Part shown: piece by piece, positions 24,601 to 32,939 of the stretch | How the letters are laid out: each line of letters begins with the position of its first letter | How positions within the stretch are numbered: position 1 is the first letter of the stretch | Assembly (NCBI GenBank): GCA_032718475.1 | Contig: JAUCBJ010006157.1 | Span: forward strand, 30,001 to 94,000 | Source of the DNA: Nemertoderma westbladi | Lineage: Eukaryota > Xenacoelomorpha > Nemertodermatida > Nemertodermatidae | Length of the DNA: 64,000 nucleotides | Direction: 5' to 3' | The notes under the pieces: model-generated | What the model was told of the DNA's origin: nothing | The model's input: only the letters and a program-made list of their open reading frames with translations | Databases searched by the model: none | Translations under genes and position numbers: made by a program

Positions 24601-24890
24601 CTGACCAGTTAGTAGTGAGGGACGCATTGGTTCTAGGATTGGCCTCTGATGTAATCACCTAGCCTATAGTTTCTGTGGTTTGGTGATGGTTCTGGTTGGG
24701 TTGTATCGAGTTTGGGATAATGTGTTTCAACTATTTAATCGTTTTCTTTTTTTAGGATTTCAACTCTTTGTTCAAGAAATTAACGCAACCGATAACAAAG
24801 ACTCATGACATCGAACTTTTAGAAGAGAAACGATGGAGCGACAATTGGGACATAACGATTTCTGAAATACGGGCCATTTATTCAAAATAA
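6669..24890 (+). CDS. CCDC180: CCDC180-like coiled-coil protein, C-terminal seven exons (5' part outside window)
   Basis: Seven exons join with consistent phases: 6669-6880, 6976-7136, 7860-8019, 14550-14636, 15067-15160, 23640-23898 and 24756-24890, ending at TAA. Donors are GTGAGT, GTGGGT, GTAAGT, GTAAGT, GTTAGT and GTAAGA; every acceptor is a pyrimidine tract plus AG. The joined product is 368 residues, hydrophilic and helical, with stretches such as SLEGLLALAEVYYRQ, LRPGLGHP, VIDDVIG and RWSDNW. From memory these match the conserved C-terminal domain (DUF4456) of CCDC180, a coiled-coil protein of ciliated and sperm cells; the molecular role is not known. The donor at 15161 was chosen because only phase 2 fits the acceptor at 23639, giving PIR-GRGTWEGI. 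Four introns are ordinary or short and three contain huge minisatellites. The exon chain is well supported; the name is less certain, as the N-terminal part is not visible. Confidence 0.72.
7548..7636. repeat. Perfect hairpin: 41-bp arms, 7-base loop
   Basis: The arms are 7548-7588 and 7596-7636, exact reverse complements around the loop CCTTAGT. The left arm begins TATTGTTTACGTGG and the right arm ends CCACGTAAACAATA. It lies in the intron between the exons ending 7136 and starting 7860. Perfect arms suggest a recent origin as a miniature foldback element or snap-back duplication. The rest of this intron is AT-rich without recognisable content. Confidence 0.9.
8020..14432. repeat. 41-bp minisatellite filling an intron, starting at its 5' splice site (about 156 units)
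   Basis: Units read CCAGTAAGTTCC, TCTACTGCTATC, TGTTATCTGG, TAGTTCA. The first unit is diverged and is the exon-intron junction itself: exon ...GGCCA, then GTAAGTTC at 8020. Later units carry GTAAGT, GTAACT, GTACGT or a two-base-shorter GTACTT at the same place, so much of the variation affects the donor-like hexamer. Kilobase-scale blocks are duplicated; a rare TCTGATAGTT variant recurs 1,966 bp apart at 10341 and 12307. The array stops near 14432 in AT-rich sequence that leads to the acceptor at 14549. Confidence 0.95.
14670..14784. mobile_element. Small imperfect inverted repeat (possible MITE)
   Basis: CGCACTCACCGGTGCGACAG on the left pairs with CTGACGCACCAGTGAATGTG on the right, followed by AGCGGTAAACTACC against GGTAGTTTATCGCT. 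The spacer is about 40 bases. It sits in the 430-bp intron between the exons ending 14636 and starting 15067. No clear target duplication was found. Confidence 0.5.
15141..20994. repeat. 30-bp minisatellite, about 195 units, beginning inside a coding exon and crossing its donor
   Basis: The unit is GTTCCTGTACCAATTCGG then TTAGTAACTGAG. The first unit lies in the last coding bases of the exon 15067-15160, so the inferred donor CG|GTTAGT recurs in most units (some have CGTTTAGT or TCAGTTAGT instead). The sense frame continues through the array as the decapeptide VPVPIRLVTE until an 8-base deletion near 16578 leads to a stop at 16602. A second unit of this shortened type is near 20640. A few 33-bp units (CTGGTAGTAACTGGGTTCG) occur. 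Blocks repeat with a 1,629-bp period between about 16.9 and 20.1 kb. Antisense frames are also long but are broken by TAG at several units. Confidence 0.95.
20995..21599. other. Intronic stretch without recognisable content
   Basis: AT-rich DNA between the 30-bp and 21-bp arrays, inside the same intron. It contains a short C-rich block near 21385. I see no exon or element in it. Confidence 0.6.
21600..23392. repeat. 21-bp minisatellite, about 85 units, decaying to the right
   Basis: Unit TGTGAGCGGACTATACAGTTG. The left two thirds are homogeneous; from about 22390 units become mixed with GATGGGACTGAATATAAAG blocks, and after 23100 they are diverged. All three frames of the sense strand give simple heptapeptide repeats because the unit is a multiple of three. 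It lies within the intron 15161-23639. Each unit has a GTGAGC donor-like hexamer and a CAG. No evidence of translation. Confidence 0.93.
23928..23971. repeat. 14-bp-arm palindrome just inside the last intron
   Basis: AAGGCCTACTGTAC (23928-23941) is the exact reverse complement of GTACAGTAGGCCTT (23958-23971), with a 16-base loop. It begins 29 bases after the donor at 23899 and separates the first diverged copy of the 45-bp unit from the homogeneous array. Confidence 0.8.
24006..24640. repeat. 45-bp minisatellite, about 14 units, in the last intron of the CCDC180-like gene
   Basis: Unit GGACTGACTACTGATCAG, TTAGTAGTGAGGGAC, GCATTGGTTCTA, almost identical from copy to copy. A diverged copy (ACTGACTACTGATCAGTTAG) stands directly at the donor GTAAG of the exon ending 23898. 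The array is open as a 15-residue repeat in a frame other than the exon frame, and there is no reason to think it is translated. The intron continues to the acceptor at 24755. Confidence 0.95.
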
Positions 24891-25049
24891 ATACTAACAT
24901 AGATGACAAATACTCGCAGAGAACTTTCAAAACTATTGTCGTCATAGTTTTGTTTATGTAGTTCTCAACTTACTTAATAATTTTATATGTAGCCGAATTC
25001 TTGTAAACATTTATGTAATTCTTGTAAATATGTAAATCTTATATTTCGT

Positions 25050-25055
25050 AATAAA
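25050..25055 (+). promoter_or_regulatory. Putative polyadenylation signal of the CCDC180-like gene
   Basis: AATAAA 160 bases after the stop codon, in AT-rich DNA. Confidence 0.55.
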
Positions 25056-25114
25056 TTTTGCCGGTGTGTAATTTGGTGGAATAATTATACCAGAATACTG
25101 TAAGAACCTGAACG

Positions 25115-25192
25115 TCTAAATGGTTAAACACCCATACAGTAATCTAAATGGTTAAACACCCATACAGTAATCTAAATGGTTAAACACCCACC
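25115..25192. repeat. 28-bp tandem repeat, 2.8 copies
   Basis: TCTAAATGGTTAAACACCCA plus TACAGTAA, with copies identical to each other. It lies just downstream of the CCDC180-like gene. The following 570 bases up to the protease promoter hold nothing I recognise. Confidence 0.85.
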
Positions 25193-25781
25193 AAATTTAT
25201 GTACTTGAGTATATTGAGTGATTGACTATAATTAAATTTGACTTAATTAAATGTATATTGTCAGATAGTCCTAGAGTTGGAGTGCAGCTCCTACATATTT
25301 CACACAGCTCTACGGATGTACAGAACTCAAATCCTAAGAATTTTTTGTAAATGAGTGACGAGTGAGGGCGAATTTTACTGTTATTACACCACCTGACTTC
25401 ATGAAATCCCACTCTTATCCTCAACCAAACCGATCCGATATATACATACAGTAGTCATATTCAACGTGTGAAGAGACCGCCATTTGAAGGGCATTGACAC
25501 CATTATTGATTATCGCCGATTAATAGCTTCCTTTTAAGAAGTAAATGAATAACAAACAATTTTATGTTGATAATAATGTTTGTGACACCATTAACGATTA
25601 AAAGTCGATAAATGATTAAAAATAATTTATGTTGATAATTTTGTTTGAATTAAGTGGAAGGGTTTGTTTTTGTCATGTATAATTACATGGATGTTTGGTT
25701 AATTTTGTTAAATAATAAGACCTGTTTATATAGTTTGAGTACTGTAGCTAGATAAAGATATATCTATTTCTTTGCAAATTG

Positions 25782-25788
25782 TATAAAT
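25782..25788 (+). promoter_or_regulatory. TATA box of the protease gene
   Basis: TATAAAT about 85 bases before the ATG at 25871, so a start site near 25812 would give a leader of about 60 bases. The sequence GATAAAGATA lies about 30 bases upstream. TATA promoters are typical of strongly tissue-restricted secreted protease genes. Confidence 0.6.
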
Positions 25789-25870
25789 AGGTGACAGATT
25801 TCATCCTGCCACATAGCTTCTAGAGCCACCTACTAAATTCATCAGAGTATTTCGTATAACTGTAATCAAC

Positions 25871-27178
25871 ATGATTCCTTTCTTCTTTGTGTTACTGGCC
25901 ACATCGGCCCTGGGCCAACAGCAATGCGGACAGAAATCGTCTAAAATAGTAGGTGGTGATGAAGCTCAAAAAAACAGTTGGCCGTGGCAGGTAAGAAGGA
26001 ATTCAAGGACTTCTGGAAGGTCTACAACTGGTAATGGTCATGTAAATCTATTGGTCTACGTAGCACAATTACTTGTATTAGTAGTATCAATTTTAATTTT
26101 TAGCCGTGTTCAAGTTCCAATGAAAGGGAAAAATAACTATTTAGAATCTTATAGTTGACCCACTAACCGTAACCTAAAAATACTGAGAGTAAATAAGTGT
26201 TATATCGGCAATGTATACATATTTTCCTAGGTGTCACTGCAAGGCTGGAACGGTCATTTTTGTGGTGGAAGTATTATAAATGAGAATTGGATTGTCACTG
26301 CCAGTCACTGCATCCAGAACCAAATGGCGTGGGGCGTTACTGTTGTAGCTGGGGAACATAGTCTACGCTACAGTGATGGAACTGAGGTAAAGTAACTTTA
26401 TATTCCTTTAACTTTATATAATAATTAGTATATTTAGTATTACCATTAATTCAAGATACTGTTATTAGTAACTCTTTCGTTACTAAAAACGAATTGTGAA
26501 GAGGTTAGGCTTTCATCTACAATACTTGAGATAAATTTTATAATCAACCCAAATTTTATTGTTTTAAGGCGCGACATAGTGCCAGTAAACTTATCCAACA
26601 CGAGAGATTTGATTCCTACAACCTTGTCAACGACATCGCTCTCATAAAACTGCAGTCACCACTGCGATTCAACAACGCAATCAGTCCTATCTGTCTACCT
26701 GAGCAAGGGTTCACAGCACCTCATCATCATCCCGAGTGCTACGCTACTGGGTGGGGCGAGAGCATGGGAACCGGTGACAGCTCAGTACTACGTCAGGTGG
26801 TGCTACCTCCTTGGGATAAACAGAAGTAAGTTGACTCAAGTTACTTAAATAACTAATAATTTTTTGGGGTAACAAATAATTATTCCTTGTTCTGAGCCTG
26901 TAATAATTAAGGTTCTGATTTTTAGATGCGTTCAGCAAACCGGATGGGGTAGTGCTGTTTCTCACCCTGGTATGGTCTGCACTGGTTTACCGGATGGCTC
27001 TTCGGCTTGCTTTGGTGACTCTGGCGGACCCCTGAGCTGCAACCTGGGTGGTCGATGGGTTCTCATTGGAGCAACTAGTTATGGTAGAAGACATTGCTAC
27101 GATCCCCAATATCCCAGCATTTACGCAAATGTTGCCAACTACAGAGATTGGATTGATCAAAAGATCCAATCAAATTAA
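25871..27178 (+). CDS. Secreted chymotrypsin-like serine protease (S1A), four exons
   Basis: Exons 25871-25990, 26231-26386, 26569-26825 and 26926-27178 join in phases 0, 0 and 2 to give 261 residues. The product starts with a hydrophobic signal peptide ([15 protein letters not shown]), then a short propeptide with a cysteine, and the activation site K-IVGG at residue 26. The catalytic triad is complete: His in VTASHC (the family norm is TAAHC), Asp in NDIALIK, Ser in GDSGGP. The residue six before the catalytic serine is Ser rather than Asp, which suggests chymotrypsin-like rather than trypsin-like cleavage. The length is that of a single-domain digestive or extracellular protease. An HHHH-like patch (PHHHPE) lies in a loop before the CYATGWG strand. 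No close orthologue is named. Confidence 0.9.
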
Positions 27179-28371
27179 ACTCCAAAAATATAGGTTTATT
27201 TAGGTGATGGTTGATCTAATTCTGGTTCCTGGCGAAAATTGTTATCTATTTTAATTTGTGACTTTGTTATAATATGAATATGATGCATAATGATCAGATA
27301 TTATAGGCCATACCCATTTCTATCGAAGGCACCGAAATTATTTATTCTCCCTTTCACACCTATAAAAGTTGTTCAAAATGATGAATGTTAATAATTCTTA
27401 GTTCATCGTTCATGACTAAGGAGCAGTGACAGGATACGATACGAAGCGAAAACGGATTTTCATATTGGAGTATTTTTTCGTATCGAATTTTGTATCGTAT
27501 CATAAAAATTGACTTCGTATCGTGTAATACGAATAAATATTTTTCGTATTTCGTATCGTATTTTCGTATCTTATTATTTTGTAAATATTAGTATTTTCTG
27601 TTTTCAACAGTAAAGCCAAAAATCACACCACTTATTTATTTAGGGTTTTTTTCAAAATTAGATAGTAAATTAAGTTACAGGTTAGAATTTCATTATGTCA
27701 ATAAAATGTAAACAGGATCGTTAATCAAATTGTAATTAACTGTAGAGATAAAAAGACCACTGAAATATAATCTAATTATAGTTTAAATAAAGTTATAAAA
27801 AATGTAGAGTTGTCTCGTGTCCATCTCGTTATCTAGCTGGCCAATCTCTCTACCTGCCGTGTGGTTAGTTACATACAACCCCCCCCCCTCCACTCGCATT
27901 CCCAGCAACTGGCTGCCTTACACACACATCCTTCCCATCTACAGTATGTACCAGCCAACTTGCATGTCGACAAATAAATGAGGCAGCATTATTAATGAGA
28001 ATCAATTTTTATGCCGTTTTAATTACTTTAGATCAATTAAAGTTAAAGACACAATTATTAAAGAAAATCACTTGAAATAATAAAAAACGTTATTGGAATG
28101 GGGTATGTGGAATACAGTTATATAATTTTGAAGTATAATTATTTAAATCTTATACTAGAAATTAATTAATATCCTTCAAGAGGCAGGTTGTAATTTCTGT
28201 TTTTACTCTAATCAACTTAATTAACTAATTAACTGCTCTTATCTTATCTTCTCGAAGGCCACACGGATATTCAACTTGGAACATTTCTAAACTTTGGCCA
28301 GACTACATGTGTACCAAGTTTGGTTAAATTTCATTAACATTTAAAACGTTATTAACGTTTAAAATTGAACA
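27179..28371. other. Intergenic AT-rich stretch with CGTATCG-rich block
   Basis: No gene seen. At 27430-27580 the words CGTATCG, ATACGA and TTCGTAT recur many times in both orientations, making a degenerate simple-sequence block. A short C run with CACTCGC lies near 27880. ATTAAA overlapping the protease stop codon could serve as a poly(A) signal but is unconvincing. Confidence 0.5.
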
Positions 28372-28560
28372 CAACAGAACGACAGAACAAAAGAGCAATA
28401 AAACAACAAAACAGCAGAACAACAAAACAACAAAACAACAAAACAGCAGAACAACAGAACAACAGAACAACAAAACAACAGAACAACAGAACAACAGAAC
28501 AACAGAACAACAGAACAACAGAACAACAGAACAACAGAACAACATAACAACATAACAACA
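28372..28560. repeat. Octamer microsatellite (GAACAACA)n, left half
   Basis: Runs of ACAGAACA with ACAAAACA and ATAACAAC variants. The same repeat resumes at 29275-29362 on the far side of a MITE, so one array was split by the insertion. All apparent frames through it, on either strand, are low-complexity. Confidence 0.9.
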
Positions 28561-28562
28561 TA

Positions 28563-29272
28563 CAGTACAGGCCACCAGAAAACGCAGATTTGTACAATTG
28601 CGAACACATTTTATCAAATGTGTACCAGTGTAATGTAATGTTGTTGAACGGGACAATTGAACATAATTGAACATAATTGAATTGGCAACAACCAAAATTT
28701 TTTCTCCAAAGGATACAATTGAATACTTTTGAAACGCTTAGTAAGCTGGAAACTCTCTGTAGTTTGCCGCGAACTGTCACTCACTGCAGCTGGAAATGCG
28801 ATAAGGATTTTGTTTACCTTTATAGTGTGCGGTTAATAGTGTCTAGTAGGCAGGCCTATAGTTAGTGATGTTAAGGCATCTTCTGGTGTTTCTCTGTGCC
28901 CTCTCGGTGTCAGACTAATGGCGCGACATCTCCCTGCACTAAATTAATTATTCAATGGTCTAGGTTCCTCAATCCATATACCCATCCGCACTCCCATACA
29001 CTCCATGAACCGCCATGTGGTCTTGTATGTAGTTCTCTCTCTACCAATACAGCCCATGTCCGCAATGTTACGTCCTGGGGGCTCTCTCATCTACCTGATA
29101 TCAGACATACAGGCGCACCACACACAAAGCCTTTGTCGGTCCCAGCAAGTTAGCCTCCTGCTGTGTGATCTAGAAGATAACTCGCCATAACCTGCCAATC
29201 AGATGACTTGAACAAATGTGTTCACATGTGATCACATTGGATGAAATCTGCTTTTTCTGGTGGCCTGTACTG
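28563..29272. mobile_element. 710-bp MITE, Tc1/mariner type, inserted in the octamer repeat
   Basis: The ends are CAGTACAGGCCACCAGAAAA and its complement, with about 28 matching bases and one mismatch. TA stands outside both ends (28561-28562 and 29273-29274), the target duplication of the Tc1/mariner group. Short frames inside do not resemble a transposase, so it is non-autonomous. Confidence 0.85.
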
Positions 29273-29274
29273 TA

Positions 29275-29362
29275 ACAACAGAACAACAGAACAACATAAC
29301 AACAGAACAACAGAACAACAGAACAACAGAACAACAGATCAACAGAACAACAGAGCAACAGA
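29275..29362. repeat. Octamer microsatellite, right half
   Basis: Continuation of the GAACAACA array after the MITE. Confidence 0.85.
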
Positions 29363-29386
29363 CACACCGATTGAGTTGGGGTTGGG

Positions 29387-29630
29387 AGTGTCGCAGTGTC
29401 CGAGTGGATATGGCGCCTGAACTGCTTACACAATAGTGTATGGTGGCGCAGGTTCGAATCCGACTAAAGGCTGTAGAAATTTCGCACTGTTGTGTGCCTA
29501 GGCAAGACACTTTAGACATTAGTGCCTACGTCAACCCAGCGGTATAATGGGAACCTGGCTTTGCTGGGGTAATGATAATAAAAGCGCTTTGAGTATGCCG
29601 AGCATAATAAAGCGCTATATAAATAACCAA

Positions 29631-29661
<31 letters not shown>

Positions 29662-29662
29662 T
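29387..29662 (+). mobile_element. tRNA-derived SINE with (ATT)n tail
   Basis: The head resembles a tRNA of the long-variable-arm type (Ser/Leu), with an A-box-like TGTCCGAGTGG at about 29397 and a B box GGTTCGAATCC at 29451. The body has GGTATAATGGGAACCTGGC, and the end has AAAGCGCTATATAAATAACC followed by an ATT run. That kind of 3' end is familiar from SINEs mobilised by LINEs in marine invertebrates. It is not an intact tRNA: the acceptor stem does not close. Confidence 0.8.
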
Positions 29663-30318
29663 ATTACCTGTATGCTAAGCTCGCTTACTTTCGTCGCTCG
29701 CCCCACAGGGCAACAGATAGATTGAGAGAGGCTAATGGTTTCTGCCCTGACCAATCGGTGGCAGGAGCAGCTGTTTTGCTATTGGCTGGTGTCATTTGAT
29801 TAATCGGTTGTTCTTCTTAATTAATTATCTTTCCTATCTATTGGTGGTGACATAATGTTAGGATGCCGTCACCTACAGTAGTAGGTTAGTCTGCTATCCA
29901 CTGTACCAATAAATATATACTAAACAATACTGCCGTGCAATGTAAAAAGACCGCAAGTCACAAAAAGTCATTTCGAGTAAAACGCAAATTAGTGTTTGCC
30001 TTCAGATTGTTGGTTTAAAATGTCCGTAAATTACTAATTTTTTATTAACCCTACGCAATTGGGGGTGGGAAATTTTTCTACGTGAATTAATTTTCACTTT
30101 CCATTAATATTTTGACTTCAGGGTAATTTTTTGTACTTACGGTATTTTTGCATTGTACGTACTGTACAACCTATGTAAATACATATTTTAAGACATATAT
30201 TTCAAAAAAACCGTATGTGCGTTTTCTTATTATCTATGCAATGACAAAACACCGCAAGTCTTGTTGACTTACGGTTTTTTGGCATAAATTTAAGTGACTG
30301 ACGGTCTTTTAACATTGT

Positions 30319-30831
30319 GGGGCGAGCCACGAAGTTGGCGGAGCCTTAGCGAATTGACACTGTTAGGGGGTGGGTCAATTTATGCAAATAGTTGTCGTCG
30401 TCGTCGTCGTCGTCGTTGTCGTCGTCGTCGTCGTCGTTGTCGTCGTCGTCGTTACGATTTTGACATGCTAATAACTTTGTCGGATTTAAAGCTGCCAAGT
30501 TGAAAATTTGTAGGTATCAATATGAGCAAAAGTTGAGATTTTTGAGAGACTTTCAGACACCATCAGTGCAATGGTCTCCCGCTAGAGGGCCACATGTCTA
30601 AACATTAAATGCCCTCCCATTTCTTTGCTTTTAATCCGTTTAAGCTGAAACTTGGCAGATATGTATTAGACCATTAGCTGTGACTTTCAAAGGAGGCGAA
30701 TCCATCTGCAGTTCTCCAGTCTGCCGCTAGAGGGCCAACGTGACAACGACAACTATTTGCATAAATTGACCCACCCCGTAACAGTGTCAATTCGCTAAGG
30801 CTTCGCCAACTTCGTGCTGCGCGAAGTCCCC
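30319..30831. mobile_element. Nested foldback element, about 80-bp inverted arms
   Basis: The left arm starts GGGGCGAGCCACGAAGTTGG; the right arm ends with its near complement CCAACTTCGTGCTGCGCGAA and GTCCCC. The arms also share TTAGCGAATTGACACTGTTA and ATTTATGCAAATAGTTGTCG in inverted order. The core contains GCCGCTAGAGGGC twice with AAACTTGGCAGAT, wording that returns at 59640-59930. Confidence 0.75.
30392..30450. repeat. (GTC)n microsatellite
   Basis: About 19 GTC triplets with two GTT interruptions, at the inner edge of the left foldback arm. The other arm has only a short GACAACGACAAC counterpart, so the expansion occurred after the element formed. Confidence 0.9.
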
Positions 30832-31008
30832 ACTTCGTGTAACACTATACATATGTTTTGACTTACAGCCTTTCTACATTGCATATCTCGAGAACTAGAT
30901 TAGATACGGTGTTCTCGATTATACCATTAGATAGAGCGCATTTTTTAGACCCAGAAAAAGTGAATTTTGGAAAAATGCGACTTACGATCTTTTTACATTG
31001 CACGGCAG

Positions 31009-31284
31009 AATAGCTCTACATTAATATACGGAGAAGATAGCGCGGTCATGTGACATGCAATTTGGTTCTATTGGCAAGGCTCCATGCTTGTAAGTTGACC
31101 TTTGGGGTCCTTAGAAGCCGGGGTGTTAATTGTTTCCCATTTCGGTTAATAACTGTTTCAGGTGGCATATGAAATATTGACTTTCTGGGTGGGGAAGTGC
31201 CTCAGTGATCGTTCCCGTAACACTGTATATTTTGGGTAACTTGACAGGTTTTCTTCATCAATTGTTATTTATTAACTCTATTAA

Positions 31285-31315
<31 letters not shown>

Positions 31316-32939
31316 TGTCAATTTAACCCTCCCTTGGTTTTTTATTATGATTCTGAAACAAACGCAGTTGAGAATCTGAAATTTTATGACTTTTCCTCAA
31401 AATCTATTGTCTTCCTAGTAGTGAAAACCGTTTTTAAAAATATTGGGTAGTTTTCGAGTTATCGCACCATTTTTTAACCCTACTTTTGGCACTTTTTTTG
31501 AGACGTTTTTTGAAAATTACATTTCATTAAATATGAATTGTATCATCTCTATTTTTGATTTACACCGTTTTTTTTGGTGTTAGCAATTGGATGGAATTCA
31601 TATAAATTGATTTAGAAATGTCAAACATGTTTTTTTCGGCGGGTGCCAGCACCAAATTTTGAAATATGTAAATATTGTAAATTGATTGTGTTCGCGCTTT
31701 TGAAGACCTTTAGCAGTTTAACCTGCCAAAATTTATATGTCTTTTAGTTAATTAACACACCTTTAGCATACGACAATATTTTATGCTAATAGACAAAACA
31801 TTAGCCGAAGCCAGCCCATGCGCGATCATTCACCCGATGGATCTACACCCGGGAGGCTGAATTCGGATGCTTAAATTATTATTATTGCAGTGTAAGGTTG
31901 CAGCGTAAACCTACTGTATTATTCGATTGATCACTAATATGTAATTTCTGACAGATATTATTCACTTTCGGGAAATATTAACAGTTCCTTTAGGACGTGG
32001 CGCTCTATTTATTTAAACAGAGCTAGGACTTATACTAGACGCAACGATAATGCTTATGATTAAAGTATAAGGCGCATTCTTTAGGAAATGCTTTGTTACC
32101 AGTCACAGACATACACACTATTCTGCCGACCGTCAGTAAATTTGATCACACATAAAAAGAACAGCAATTGACTCAGGTAGTGTCTACTAAATAACATTAG
32201 ATTCAATACACACCACATTGATATAAATCGCAATTGTTATATGTAGCCGGTCTCTCTAACCTGTAGTGTATCAAGAAAATTGGGCAATCTGGGTGATTTA
32301 TCAATATTCTCCAAATAACAATATTTCATCAACAAATCGATACAATTAATAACTGACGGTAAATAGCAGTACAAACAGTTAAGTTAAGTTAGTGAAAGTC
32401 CGTGACGTTAAGATTAGTTAAGACTCGATTAGATTAGGTTAGGTAACAGTTATACTTTCTATAATTTAAGCGGTTGTATAAATATCAAACATCGCGTTCT
32501 TCCAAAAGGCCGATGTTCTGGCAAAAATTGGGAACACAACAACCGAATCATATGACTACGACTACTACTCTATACGAGGATACCAACTACCCTTATTCCA
32601 CGAAGCTCCCGTCCAACACAGAGGATGAGCAGTGAGATAGGAAAAATTCAGTTCAGTAGCTCTGGGATAGGTCAAAATCAACGCCAACTCAAATTCTATT
32701 GGCCGATCGAACAGAGCCCAGATCCTCTCGCACAGCAAATTAGCCAATCAGCCGGTAGCTTACACTATTCTAGCTAGGTATCCCTTTTTAGAGTATTCAG
32801 CGACTGGGGGGGATCTGGTTGGCAAGGCAAACGAATCAGTTATCCCACAAAAGCTTTTACACCGCTCCCAGAAAATGGGATTTAAGTCTATAAAATATAC
32901 AAAATCACAGTTTCTAAAATATAAAAATACTCTAAACAG
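31009..32939. other. AT-rich stretch with a 28-base poly-G run; no gene seen
   Basis: The G run is at 31288-31315. The part 31440-31760 contains GGGTGCCAGCACCAAATTTT, wording shared with the decayed repeats at 43.4-44.1 kb. From 31990 to 32930 I find no frame and no LTR that I could pair with sequence elsewhere. Confidence 0.5.

Larger units (their letters stand above)
29930..31008. mobile_element. 1.08-kb terminal-inverted-repeat element with repeated internal motif
   Basis: The ends CTGCCGTGCAATGTAAAAAG and its complement match over about 30 bases with two mismatches. AATA lies outside both ends, a probable 4-bp target duplication. The interior is non-coding and repeats a motif like ACTTACGGTCTTTTTACATT in several variants (near 30125, 30270, 30295, 30860 and at the right end). 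A second inverted-repeat element is nested in it. Confidence 0.75.

Noticed and set aside
23970-24662. 230-codon frame with a 15-residue repeat
   Set aside because: It is the 45-bp array within the last intron and not in the exon frame.
29387-29465. A functional tRNA gene (Ser or Leu)
   Set aside because: A- and B-box-like words are present, but the acceptor stem does not pair and a SINE body with an ATT tail follows.
28324-29519. Frames rich in VVLLFCC or QQNNRT on both strands
   Set aside because: Frames of the octamer microsatellite.
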